From Betaproteobacteria bacterium (lineage in GTDB: Bacteria > Pseudomonadota > Gammaproteobacteria > Burkholderiales > Burkholderiaceae_C), in assembly GCA_016716535.1 (NCBI GenBank), contig JADJWD010000004.1:1-64000 (forward strand): a stretch of DNA of 64,000 nucleotides, given 5' to 3'. This document shows, piece after piece, positions 50,491 to 59,181 of this stretch; position 1 is the first letter of the stretch, and each line of letters begins with the position of its first letter. The position numbers and the translations under genes are program-made. A model generated the notes under the pieces. That model did no database searches. It had not been told where the DNA came from and saw only the letters and a program-made list of their open reading frames with translations.

Positions 50491-51585
50491 TCAGGTCCCC
50501 TTGCTCACGGTGATCGTCGGGAACTTGCTGCTGAAGTCCTTGGCCTTCGCGGCGATCTTCACCGCCACCGTGCGCGCCACCTGCTTGTACAGCGCCGCGA
50601 TCTCGCCGTCGGGCTCGGCGACGACGGTCGGCCGGCCGCTGTCGGCCTGCTCGCGGATCTTCATCGTCAGGGGCAGCGCGCCGAGGTAGTCGACCTTGTA
50701 CTCGGCGGCCATGCGCTTGCCGCCTTCGGCGCCGAAGATGTGCTCGACGTGGCCGCAGTTCGTGCAGACATGCACCGCCATGTTCTCGACGATGCCGAGG
50801 ATCGGCACGCCGACCTTCTCGAACATCGTCAGGCCCTTCTTCGCGTCGATCAGCGCGATGTCCTGCGGCGTCGTGACGATGATCGCGCCGGTCAGCGGCA
50901 CGCGCTGGCTGAACGTCAGCGCGATGTCGCCGGTGCCCGGCGGCATGTCGACGATCAGGTAGTCGAGGTCGTGCCAGTTCGTCTGCCGCAGCAGCTGGTC
51001 GAGCGCCTGCGTGGCCATCGGGCCGCGCCAGATCATCGCCTGGTCGGGCGCGACCATGAAGCCGATGCTCATCACCTGCACGCCGTGGTTCTCCATCGGC
51101 GCCATCGTCTTGCCGTCGGTGCTCTCGGGCTGGCCCTCGATGCCCATCATCATCGGCTGGCTCGGGCCGTAGATGTCGGCGTCGAGGATGCCGACGCTGG
51201 CACCCTCGGCCGACAGCGCCAGCGCCAGGTTGACCGCCGTCGTGCTCTTGCCCACGCCGCCCTTGCCCGAGGCGACGGCGATGATGTTCTTCACGCCGGG
51301 CAGCAGCTGCACGCCGCGCTGCACCGCGTGCGCGGTGACCTTGGTGTTGATCGCGACGCTGACGTTGCCGACGCCGGGCACGGTACGCGCCGCGGCCACG
51401 AGCGCCGCGCGCAACGCCGCGTGCTGGCTCTTCGCCGGGTAGCCCATTTCGACGTCGAAGGCGACGTCGCCGCCTTCGATGCGCAGATTTCGAATCTGCT
51501 TGCCCGAGACGAAGTCTCGGCCGGTGTGGGGGTCGGTAACGGTTTTCAGCGCTTCCAGCAGCGCATTCTCTTGGACGGCAGGCAT
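50491..51585 (-). CDS. apbC: Mrp/ApbC-type iron-sulfur cluster carrier P-loop ATPase
   Basis: 364 residues. The N-terminal DUF59 domain (LLEALKTVTDPHTGRDFVSGKQIRNLRIEGG) is followed by a deviant Walker A IIAVASGKGGVGKSTTAVNLALAL (about residue 105), GILDADIYGPSQPMMMG, DYLIVDMPPGTGDIALTF, and the cluster-binding CTNCG (about residue 270). It carries and delivers [4Fe-4S] clusters. It is adjacent to the Fe-S-rich formate dehydrogenase genes but is widely found next to metG in Burkholderiales. Confidence 0.95.
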   Translation of the reverse strand: MPAVQENALLEALKTVTDPHTGRDFVSGKQIRNLRIEGGDVAFDVEMGYPAKSQHAALRAALVAAARTVPGVGNVSVAINTKVTAHAVQRGVQLLPGVKNIIAVASGKGGVGKSTTAVNLALALSAEGASVGILDADIYGPSQPMMMGIEGQPESTDGKTMAPMENHGVQVMSIGFMVAPDQAMIWRGPMATQALDQLLRQTNWHDLDYLIVDMPPGTGDIALTFSQRVPLTGAIIVTTPQDIALIDAKKGLTMFEKVGVPILGIVENMAVHVCTNCGHVEHIFGAEGGKRMAAEYKVDYLGALPLTMKIREQADSGRPTVVAEPDGEIAALYKQVARTVAVKIAAKAKDFSSKFPTITVSKGT

Positions 51586-51703
51586 GGGTTCCCTCGGTGC
51601 GATGGCGGGGAGTCTAGCGAATGGGGCATGCCATGCCGGGCGGTGGGGACTGCGCGGCCCGGCCTGTCAGGGCCGCGGCAGGGGCCCTTCGTAGAATCGC
51701 CGG

Positions 51704-53803
51704 ATGCCCCGCAAGCTCTTCGTCACGACTGCGCTGCCCTACGCCAACGGCGCCTTCCACATCGGCCACATCATGGAGTACATCCAGGCCGACATCTGGG
51801 TGCGGCTGCAGCGCATGCTCGGGCACGAGGTGCACTTCGTCTGCGCCGACGACGCGCACGGTGCGCCGATCATGATCGCCGCCGAGAAGGCGGGCAAGAC
51901 GCCGCAGCAGTTCGTCGCCGAGGTCGCGGCGGGCCGCAAGCCCTATCTCGACGGCTTCCACATCTCGTTCGACAACTGGCACAGCACCGACGCGCCGGAG
52001 AACCACGAGCTGGCGCGCAGCATCTACCTGGCGCTGAAGAAGAACGACCTGATCGACACCCGCGTCATCGAGCAGTTCTTCGACCCGGACAAGGGCATGT
52101 TCCTGCCCGACCGCTTCATCAAGGGCGAGTGCCCGAAGTGCGGCCAGAAGGACCAGTACGGCGACAACTGCGAGGCCTGCGGCGCGGTCTACGCACCGAC
52201 GGACCTGAAGAACCCGTACTCGGCGCTGTCGGGCGCGACGCCGGTGCTGCGAAAGAGCCAGCACTTCTTCTTTCGCCTGTCGGATCCGCGCTGCGTCGAG
52301 TTCCTCGAAGCCTGGACGCAGGACGGCCGGCTGCAGCCCGAGGTGGCGAACAAGGTGCGCGAGTGGTTCACGCGTGACGAGCAGGGCAAGGTCAGCCTCG
52401 GCGACTGGGACATCAGCCGCGACGCGCCGTACTTCGGCATCGAGATCCCCGACGCGCCGGGCAAGTACTTCTACGTCTGGCTCGACGCGCCGGTGGGTTA
52501 TCTCGCGTCGCTGAAGAACTGGTTCGGCAAGCAGGGGCCCCGAGCCGCAGGCGAGTCAGATTCATTCGACGCCTACCTCGCCGACCCCGCCACCGAGCAG
52601 GTGCACTTCATCGGCAAGGACATCGTCACCTTCCACACCCTCTTCTGGCCGGCGATGCTGAAGTTCAGCGGCCGCAAGGTGCCTGACTTCGTCTACGTGC
52701 ACGGCCACCTCACCGTCAGCGGCGAGAAGATGAGCAAGAGCCGCGGCACCGGCATCAGCCCGCTGCGTTATCTCGAGATCGGCATGAACGCCGAGTGGCT
52801 GCGCTACTACATCGCCGCCAAGCTGAACGCGCGCGTCGAGGACCTCGACTTCAACCCGGACGACTTCCTGGCCCGCGTCAACGCGGACCTGATCGGCAAG
52901 TACATCAACATCGCCAGCCGCGCCGCGGGGTTCCTGAGCAGGCGCTTCGGCGGCAACCTCTCGGCCGACGTCGGTGTCGAGGGCCGCGTGTTGCTCGACG
53001 GCCTGCGCGCGCACGCCGACACGGTCCGCGAGCTGTACGAGGCACGCGAATTCGGCAAGGCGCTGCGCGAGGTGATGCTGCTGGCCGACCGCGTCAACGA
53101 GTACGTCGACCAGCACAAGCCGTGGGAACTGGTCAAGCAAGCCGGCATGGAGCAGGCGCTGCACGACGCCTGCACCGTGTGCATCGAGGCCTTCCGCGTG
53201 CTCACCGTCTACCTCAAGCCCGTGCTGCCGGCGCTGGCCGCGCAGGTGGAAGCCTTCCTGTGCATCGAGCCGCTGAAGTGGGCCGACGCGAAGCGCGCCA
53301 TCGCCCACGGCGGCGCGCACCGCATCGGCGAGTACAAGCACCTGATGCAGCGTGTCGATGCGAAGCAGCTCGAGGCGCTGTTCGACGCGCCCGCCGCGCC
53401 TGCTGCCGAAGCGGCCGCCGAGGCCACCACCGACACGCTCCCGGGCGGCGAGGCGATCGCGGCGACGATCGGCATCGACGACTTCGCGAAGATCGACCTG
53501 CGCATCGCGAAGATCGTCGCCGCCGAACGCGTCGAAGGCAGCACGAAGCTGCTACGGCTGACGTTGGACGCGGGTGAAGGAAAGACACGCAACGTCTTCA
53601 GCGGCATTGCCTCGGCTTATGCCCCCGAGCAACTCGCCGGCAAGCTGACGGTGCTCGTGGCCAACCTCGCGCCGCGCAAGATGAAGTTCGGCGTCAGCGA
53701 AGGCATGGTGCTCGCCGCCAGCCACGCCGACGAAAAGGCGCACCCGGGCCTGTACGTGCTCGAGCCGTGGCCCGGCGCGGTGCCGGGCCTGCGCGTGCGA
53801 TGA
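51704..53803 (+). CDS. metG: methionyl-tRNA synthetase
   Basis: 699 residues. HIGH-type signature FHIGHIMEYIQADIW (about residue 18), zinc knuckle CPKCGQKDQYGDNCEACG (about residue 145), KMSKSRGTGISPL (about residue 345), anticodon-binding helical domain, and a C-terminal EMAP-like tRNA-binding domain (IDDFAKIDLRIAKIVAAERVEGSTKLLRLTLDAGEG, from about residue 590). Charges tRNA-Met. It is divergent from apbC with about 118 bp between. Confidence 0.97.
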   Translation: MPRKLFVTTALPYANGAFHIGHIMEYIQADIWVRLQRMLGHEVHFVCADDAHGAPIMIAAEKAGKTPQQFVAEVAAGRKPYLDGFHISFDNWHSTDAPENHELARSIYLALKKNDLIDTRVIEQFFDPDKGMFLPDRFIKGECPKCGQKDQYGDNCEACGAVYAPTDLKNPYSALSGATPVLRKSQHFFFRLSDPRCVEFLEAWTQDGRLQPEVANKVREWFTRDEQGKVSLGDWDISRDAPYFGIEIPDAPGKYFYVWLDAPVGYLASLKNWFGKQGPRAAGESDSFDAYLADPATEQVHFIGKDIVTFHTLFWPAMLKFSGRKVPDFVYVHGHLTVSGEKMSKSRGTGISPLRYLEIGMNAEWLRYYIAAKLNARVEDLDFNPDDFLARVNADLIGKYINIASRAAGFLSRRFGGNLSADVGVEGRVLLDGLRAHADTVRELYEAREFGKALREVMLLADRVNEYVDQHKPWELVKQAGMEQALHDACTVCIEAFRVLTVYLKPVLPALAAQVEAFLCIEPLKWADAKRAIAHGGAHRIGEYKHLMQRVDAKQLEALFDAPAAPAAEAAAEATTDTLPGGEAIAATIGIDDFAKIDLRIAKIVAAERVEGSTKLLRLTLDAGEGKTRNVFSGIASAYAPEQLAGKLTVLVANLAPRKMKFGVSEGMVLAASHADEKAHPGLYVLEPWPGAVPGLRVR

Positions 53804-53927
53804 CCTGTCCGGCGCACCCGGTGCCGCGGCGCGCCAGCCGGCGCCGCTCGTTCATCGCGCTGCGCTACCACTGCGGGCCTCCGGCCGCGGGCTTCTTCGT
53901 CGTCGAAGCCCCCGTCCAGGAGTCCCC

Positions 53928-55583
53928 ATGTCCACCGCCCGCCTGCACCCGTTCCGCCCCCGCCTCTTCGAGGCGCTGAAGGGCTACGACCGGCCCCGCT
54001 TTCTCGCCGACCTCGGCGCCGGCCTGACGGTCGGCGTCGTCGCGCTGCCGCTGGCGATGGCCTTCGCGATCGCCAGCGGCGTCAAACCCGAGCAGGGCAT
54101 CGTCACCGCGATCATCGCCGGCTTCCTGATCGCCGCGCTCGGCGGCTCGAACGTCCAGATCGGCGGGCCGGCCGGCGCCTTCATCGTCATCATCTACGGC
54201 ATCGTCGAGCGCTACGGCCTGGCCAACCTGCTGATCTCGACGATGCTGGCCGGCGTGCTGCTGTTCGCGATGGGCCTGTTCAAGCTCGGCGCGCTCGTGC
54301 GCTACGTGCCGGTGAGCATCGTCATCGGCTTCACCAACGGCATCGCGGTGCTGATCGGGCTGTCGCAGGTGAAGGACTTCTTCGGCCTCGTCACGCCCAA
54401 GCTGCCGGCCGATTTCTTCTCGCTGATCGGCGTGCTCGCGTCGCACGCGCACACCGTCAACCCGGCGGCGGTGGCGCTGGCCGCGGTGAGCCTGGCGATC
54501 GTCGTGCTGTGGCCGAAGTCGTACACGATGCCCACCGGGCCGATCGGCGCGCTGAAGCATCTGCAGCGCTGGGCCGCGCACCTGCCGGGCACCGTCGTCG
54601 CGCTGGTCGTCACGACGCTGGCGGTGACGCTGGCCGGCCTGCAGGTGGAGACGATCGGCTCGCGCTTCGGCGGCATCCCGCAGGGGCTGCCGCCGCTGGC
54701 GCTGCCCGAGTTCAGCTGGACGACGGTGAAGCTGCTGGTGATGCCGACGCTGACGATTGCGCTGCTCGGCGCGATCGAGTCGCTCTTGTGCGCGCGCGTC
54801 GCCGACAACATGACCGAGCTGCCGCGGCACGATCCGAACCAGGAGCTGATGGCGCAGGGCGTGGCCAACTTCGCCGCGCCGCTGTTCGGTGGCATCCCGG
54901 CCACCGGCACGATCGCGCGCACGGTGACCAACGTGCGTTCGGGCGGCACGTCGCCGATCGCCGGCATCGTGCATGCGGCGACGCTGCTCGTCGTCGTGCT
55001 CGTCGCGGCGCCCCTGGCGCTGAACGTGCCGCTGGCGGCGCTGGCCGGCATCCTCACCTTCGTCGCCTGGAACATGGGCGAGTGGCGCGAGTTCGCGCGG
55101 CTGAAGCACTTCAACCTGCCGTACCGCGTGATCCTCGTCGGCACCTTCATGCTGACCGTCGTCTTCGACCTCACGGTGGCGGTCGAGGTCGGGCTCGTGC
55201 TCGCCTGCGCGTTCTTCATCTACCGCATGGGCACGCAGTTCAAGGTGCAGGCGGTGCCGCACGGCGCGCTGCCTGACGGCGTGCACGTGTTCGAGCTGTT
55301 CGGCTCGCTCTTCTTCGGCGCCGTGGCGAAGGTGGAAGACCTGCCGGCGCAGCTGCCGGGCGGCACGCGCGCCGTCGTGCTCGAGATGCACCGCATGGTG
55401 CTCTTGGACACCTCGGGCCTGGAGGCGCTGCGCCAGCTGCACCGCACGCTGGCGCGCCAGGGCACCGCGCTGGTTCTCGCCAACGTCAACGAGCAGCCGC
55501 TGTCGCTGATCCGCCGCTCGGGCTTCGAGGCCGAGCTGGGCGCCGAGCAGATCGTGCCGACGGTGGCGGCGGCGTTTGCCTGA
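53928..55583 (+). CDS. SulP/SLC26 family anion transporter with STAS domain
   Basis: 551 residues. LADLGAGLTVGVVALPLAMAFAIASGVKPEQGIVTAIIAGFLIAALGGSNVQIGGPAGAFIVII is the SulP core, with about 10-12 further helices including LLGAIESLLCARVADNMTELPRHDPNQELMAQGVANFAAPLFGGIPATGTIARTVTN. A cytoplasmic STAS domain follows (VVLEMHRMVLLDTSGLEALRQLHRTL, about residue 490). It transports sulfate, bicarbonate or related anions; the substrate cannot be told. The taurine cluster upstream releases sulfite/sulfate but lies 18 kb away, so no link is claimed. Confidence 0.9.
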   Translation: MSTARLHPFRPRLFEALKGYDRPRFLADLGAGLTVGVVALPLAMAFAIASGVKPEQGIVTAIIAGFLIAALGGSNVQIGGPAGAFIVIIYGIVERYGLANLLISTMLAGVLLFAMGLFKLGALVRYVPVSIVIGFTNGIAVLIGLSQVKDFFGLVTPKLPADFFSLIGVLASHAHTVNPAAVALAAVSLAIVVLWPKSYTMPTGPIGALKHLQRWAAHLPGTVVALVVTTLAVTLAGLQVETIGSRFGGIPQGLPPLALPEFSWTTVKLLVMPTLTIALLGAIESLLCARVADNMTELPRHDPNQELMAQGVANFAAPLFGGIPATGTIARTVTNVRSGGTSPIAGIVHAATLLVVVLVAAPLALNVPLAALAGILTFVAWNMGEWREFARLKHFNLPYRVILVGTFMLTVVFDLTVAVEVGLVLACAFFIYRMGTQFKVQAVPHGALPDGVHVFELFGSLFFGAVAKVEDLPAQLPGGTRAVVLEMHRMVLLDTSGLEALRQLHRTLARQGTALVLANVNEQPLSLIRRSGFEAELGAEQIVPTVAAAFA

Positions 55584-55586
55584 TCC

Positions 55587-56078
55587 TCAGCGCCCGGCCT
55601 GCGCCTGCTCGCGCGGGTCGTCGGCCTTCGCGGTGGCGAGCACCTTGCCGTCGGGGCCGAAGGTCACCGTGAACAGCCGGCTCTCGTTCACCGGCTTGTA
55701 GCGCCAGCTCCAGACCTCTTCGTTCTTCAGGTCGTAGCGCTTCTGTTCGGCCGGGCGGCCGAGCATGTCGCGCACCTGCTGCGCCGGCATGCCGGGCTGG
55801 ATGCGCGCGAAGTTGTCTTCGTTGAGCAGCTGGCGCAGCGAGCTCATCTTGCCGTCGGGGCCGATCTTGATGACGTAGTTCGTCCAGCCCTCGGGCTGGC
55901 GCGGGTAGTCCAGCGTGCGCGTGCCGTCGGGCGCGACGGTGACGGTGACCGGGTCGCCGAACTGCTTGCGCACGTCGACCTCGGTGGCCACGCCTTCCTC
56001 GAGCTTGGCCACACGCTGCGGGTCGCAGCCGGTGAGCAGCGCCATGCCGAGCAGGAAGATGGCAAAGCAGATCTTCAT
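55587..56078 (-). CDS. BamE/SmpA-like lipoprotein
   Basis: 163 residues from ATG 56078; longer upstream frames are rejected because this start gives a perfect lipoprotein signal, MKICFAIFLLGMALLTGCD (Cys 18). The mature part has two BamE-like repeats: LEEGVATEVDVRKQFGDPVTVTV and NFARIQPGMPAQQVRDMLGRPAEQKRYDLKNEEVWSWRY (GMxxxQVxxxLGxP). It likely sits in the outer membrane's inner leaflet. It differs from classical bamE in having two such units. Convergent with the SulP gene. Confidence 0.8.
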   Translation of the reverse strand: MKICFAIFLLGMALLTGCDPQRVAKLEEGVATEVDVRKQFGDPVTVTVAPDGTRTLDYPRQPEGWTNYVIKIGPDGKMSSLRQLLNEDNFARIQPGMPAQQVRDMLGRPAEQKRYDLKNEEVWSWRYKPVNESRLFTVTFGPDGKVLATAKADDPREQAQAGR

Positions 56079-56168
56079 CGCGGGTCTCCTGGCGCGCTCG
56101 CGAGGCTTGCGGGGCAGCCCCCTCGTTAGAATCGCGGCATTCTTGCACCCGCTTTTGCCCTCGCTGCC

Positions 56169-56369
56169 ATGCCTTTGTTCTGGAAGCCCTACAAGTCCGA
56201 AGTGACGACCTTCATCGAGGAGCTGAAGGCCAAGAAGCCCACCCTCGAAGCCGAGCAGCGCGCCGGCCGCGCGCTGCTGTGGGACCGCGAGCCCGAGCGC
56301 GAGCGCCAGGCCGAGTGGAGCGAAGCGCGCGTGGCGCAGCAGCCCTACGTCTACCAGACCAAGCGCTGA
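56169..56369 (+). CDS. DUF3460 family small protein
   Basis: 66 residues: MPLFWKPYKSEVTTFIEELKAKKPTLEAEQRAGRALLWDREP then a short tail ending YVYQTKR. This is the DUF3460 pattern of betaproteobacteria, unknown role. Its TGA overlaps the scpA ATG by one base, so the two are coupled, an order I associate with Burkholderiales. Confidence 0.85.
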   Translation: MPLFWKPYKSEVTTFIEELKAKKPTLEAEQRAGRALLWDREPERERQAEWSEARVAQQPYVYQTKR

Positions 56370-57259
56370 TGCAGCCCGACGCGGCGGCCGCCGCGCCGCC
56401 GGTGCCACCTGCACCGGCAGCGGATCTGCCGCCCGAGATGGCCGGCGAGCCCGCGCCGCCCGAACCCGATGTGGTGGACCAGGTGGCCGTCGCGCGCCTC
56501 TATGGCGAGCCGCTCTTTGCGCTGCCGAACGACCTGTACATCCCGCCCGATGCGCTGGAGGTCTTCCTCGAGGCGTTCGAAGGACCGCTGGACCTGCTGC
56601 TGTACCTGATCCGCAAGCAGAACTTCAACATTCTCGACATCCCGCTGGCCGACGTGACGCGCCAGTACCTCGCCTACGTCGATCAGATCCGCAGCCACAA
56701 CCTCGAGCTGGCGAGCGAGTACCTCTTGATGGCGGCGATGCTCATCGAGATCAAGAGCCGCATGCTGCTGCCGCCGAAGAAGAGCGCCGACGGCGGCGAG
56801 CCCGAGGACCCGCGCGCCGAGCTCGTGCGCCGGCTCGTCGAGTACGAGCAGATCAAGCTCGCGGCGGCCAAGCTCGACGAGCTGCCGGTCATCGGCCGCG
56901 ACTTCCTGCGCGCGCAGGTCTTCATCGAACAGGCCTTGCAGCCGCGCTGGCCCGAGGTGCACGCCGCAGACCTGCGCCAGGCCTGGCAGGAGATCGTCGC
57001 GCGCGCGCGGCTGACAGCGCACCACACCATCACGCGCGAGCAGTTGTCGGTGCGCGAGCACATGAGCCTCGTGCTGCGCCGGCTGCAGGGGCGCCGCTTT
57101 GTCGAGTTCGCCGAGCTCTTCGACACCGCGCGCGGCGTGCCGGTGCTCGTCGTCACCTTCATCGCCCTGCTCGAACTCTCGCGCGAGGCGCTCGTCGAGG
57201 TGACGCAGGCCGAGGCGTTTGCGCCGATCTACGTGCGGCTGGCATATCAGCCGAGCTGA
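56369..57259 (+). CDS. scpA: segregation and condensation protein ScpA
   Basis: 296 residues from ATG 56369. After a Pro/Ala-rich N-terminal tail (about 45 residues) comes FEGPLDLLLYLIRKQNFNILDIPLADVTRQYLAYVD, LASEYLLMAAMLIEIKSRMLLP, LVRRLVEYEQIKLAAAKLDELPVIGRDFL and the C-terminal winged-helix VVTFIALLELSREALVEVTQAEAFAPIYVRL. ScpA is the kleisin of the bacterial SMC-ScpAB condensin. scpB is not next to it. Confidence 0.94.
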   Translation: MQPDAAAAAPPVPPAPAADLPPEMAGEPAPPEPDVVDQVAVARLYGEPLFALPNDLYIPPDALEVFLEAFEGPLDLLLYLIRKQNFNILDIPLADVTRQYLAYVDQIRSHNLELASEYLLMAAMLIEIKSRMLLPPKKSADGGEPEDPRAELVRRLVEYEQIKLAAAKLDELPVIGRDFLRAQVFIEQALQPRWPEVHAADLRQAWQEIVARARLTAHHTITREQLSVREHMSLVLRRLQGRRFVEFAELFDTARGVPVLVVTFIALLELSREALVEVTQAEAFAPIYVRLAYQPS

Positions 57260-57260
57260 C

Positions 57261-58928
57261 CTACACGCCGGCGACGACGAAGAGCCGCCCCGACAGCGGC
57301 GCCGCTGCCAGCGATTCGCGATCGAGCGCCTCGCGCGCCGTCGTCACGAAGAGCGTGCGGCCGTCGGCGCCGCCGAAGGCGAGGCCGGTGGGCGCCGGCA
57401 CCGGCAGCGCGACCATGCGGTCCATGCTGCCGTCGGGCTCGAAGCGCGCGACGCTCCAGCCGCCGCGCAGCGCCGCCCACAGGCCGCCGTCGGCATCGAC
57501 GGCCAGGCCGCCGAGCTGCCCCGAGCCCTTCGGCACCGTGGCCAGCCGGCGCAGGCCCGATTGGCCTTCGTGCGCGGCGTAGATCGTGCCGCTGCCGGCC
57601 GCCGCGATGTAGACGGTGCGCCGCGCGCGGCCCCACGCGAGCGCGGTGGCCGGCTCGGGCAGGCGCCAGCCGGCGTGGGATGACGCCCCCGGCGCGCCCT
57701 GCCCCTGCACGGTGACGACGCGCCAGCGGTCGCCGTCGGCCTGGCAAAGCCACGGCTGCCCGGCCTCGCCGGCGCAGGCGGCGGTGACGCCGAAGCGCGG
57801 CAGCGCGGCCCGGGTCGCGCCGGTGACGCCGGCCTCGCGCACTTCGCTCGTCGTCAGCACGCGGCCGTCGTCGCCGAAGAGGTGCCAGGCATCGCCGGCC
57901 AGCACCTGCACGCCGTGCGGTCCCGGCAGCAGCGCCTGCACCGGGTGCTCGAAGCCGCCGAGCGTCGCGTCGCCGTCGGCATCGGCGGCATGCAGCGCCG
58001 GCGCCAGGCGGTCGGCCCACCACAAGCGGCCTCCTGCGGCACCCGCTGCGCCTGCCCCACCTGCGGCACCCACGGCCCCCGGCACCCAGCACGGAAACGC
58101 CCCCTCGAACGCCCAATCGCCCGGCACGACGCGCGCCTCGCCTTCGGGCCGCGCAGCGCGCGCCGCGGGCAACTGCGCGCCGATGCGCCGCGCCGCCTCG
58201 GCCACCTCGGGGCCGAGCAGTTCCAGCCGCTGCATCGTGAGGCGGAACGCCGGCCCGGCGACGCTGACGGCGCCGCGCACTTCGCCTTGTGCGTCGACGA
58301 TCGGCGCGCCGCAGCAGCGCACGCCGGGCACGATCTCCTCGTCGTCGATCGACCAGCCGCGCTGCGCCGTCAGCTTCAGCTCGGCGAGCAGCCGCCGCCG
58401 GTCGGTCACCGAGCGCGGCGTCACCGCCGTGAGCGTCATGTCGCGCACGAGCGCATCGCGCCGCTCGGGCGGCAGCGCCGCGAGGATCGCCTTGCCCTGG
58501 CTCGTGCAATGCAGCGGCTTGCGCTGGCCGATCGCCGAGTGGCTGCGCTGCGCGTGCGCGCCGTCGCAGCGGTCGAGCGAGATCACTTCGAGGCCGTCGA
58601 GCGCCGCGAGGTACGCGGTCTCGCCGGTCATGTCGCGCAGCCCGCGCAGCTCGGCCGCCGCGGCGGCGACGAGGTCGGGCATCGCATAGGCGGCGCGGGC
58701 GTATTCGAAGCAGCGCGATCCGAGGCAGTAGACGCGCCGCAGCGGATCGCGCCTCAAGAGCCCCCGCGCCACCAGCGTGCCCAGCAGCCGGTACAGCGTC
58801 GTGCGCGGCAGGCCCAGGCGCTGCCCCAGTTCGGCCTGCGAATAGCCGGTGGCCGAGCCGCCGACGGCGTCGAGCACGTCGAGCGCCTTGTCGAGCGAGG
58901 CGGTTCCTTCGTTCGTCTTCGGCGTCAT
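57261..58928 (-). CDS. IclR-family regulator fused to a degenerate SMP-30/gluconolactonase-like domain
   Basis: 555 residues from ATG 58928 (MTPKTNEGTASLDKALDVLDAVGG). The N-terminal IclR part has the HTH YSQAELGQRLGLPRTTLYRLLGTLVARGLL and effector domain to about residue 255 (LHCTSQGKAILAALPPERRDAL, GWSIDDEEIVPGVRCCGAPIVDAQGEVRGAVSVAGP). A Gly/Ala linker then leads to a beta-propeller of SMP-30 type (GGRLWWADR, LAVDADGGLWAALRGGWSVARFEPDGSMDRMVALPVPAPTGLAFGGADGRTLFVTTA). The usual metal-ligand motifs PNG and PDG read PAT and LGG, so lactonase activity is unlikely and ligand sensing more plausible. Divergent from the dehydratase gene it may control. Confidence 0.85.
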   Translation of the reverse strand: MTPKTNEGTASLDKALDVLDAVGGSATGYSQAELGQRLGLPRTTLYRLLGTLVARGLLRRDPLRRVYCLGSRCFEYARAAYAMPDLVAAAAAELRGLRDMTGETAYLAALDGLEVISLDRCDGAHAQRSHSAIGQRKPLHCTSQGKAILAALPPERRDALVRDMTLTAVTPRSVTDRRRLLAELKLTAQRGWSIDDEEIVPGVRCCGAPIVDAQGEVRGAVSVAGPAFRLTMQRLELLGPEVAEAARRIGAQLPAARAARPEGEARVVPGDWAFEGAFPCWVPGAVGAAGGAGAAGAAGGRLWWADRLAPALHAADADGDATLGGFEHPVQALLPGPHGVQVLAGDAWHLFGDDGRVLTTSEVREAGVTGATRAALPRFGVTAACAGEAGQPWLCQADGDRWRVVTVQGQGAPGASSHAGWRLPEPATALAWGRARRTVYIAAAGSGTIYAAHEGQSGLRRLATVPKGSGQLGGLAVDADGGLWAALRGGWSVARFEPDGSMDRMVALPVPAPTGLAFGGADGRTLFVTTAREALDRESLAAAPLSGRLFVVAGV

Positions 58929-59181
58929 CGCGGCCGGCTTTCGTCTCTCGTCTTCACGCTGCGCGCCGATCCCAAGCCGTGGAAGCGGCGGTGCACCCAC
59001 CGGCGATGGCCGGCGTCGACCGGAAGGTCGCGCGCGACCGCGGGCCTACGATCTGCGCGTCGCCCCGCCGCCGGTCACGTCCCGGTAAGCGGGACATTTT
59101 GCCATTCGTCACCCGCCCGGCGCATGGGTACCGTATCGGCTTCGTTGCCGCGGGGCGGCGCCGCACGAACCGGAGGACTCC

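Noticed and set aside
53804..53927. tRNA or small RNA between metG and the SulP gene
   Set aside because: No cloverleaf or promoter-terminator arrangement was evident.
59041..59181. Riboswitch or attenuator upstream of the dehydratase gene
   Set aside because: Only a CGGAGG ribosome site is clear; no conserved riboswitch core could be read.
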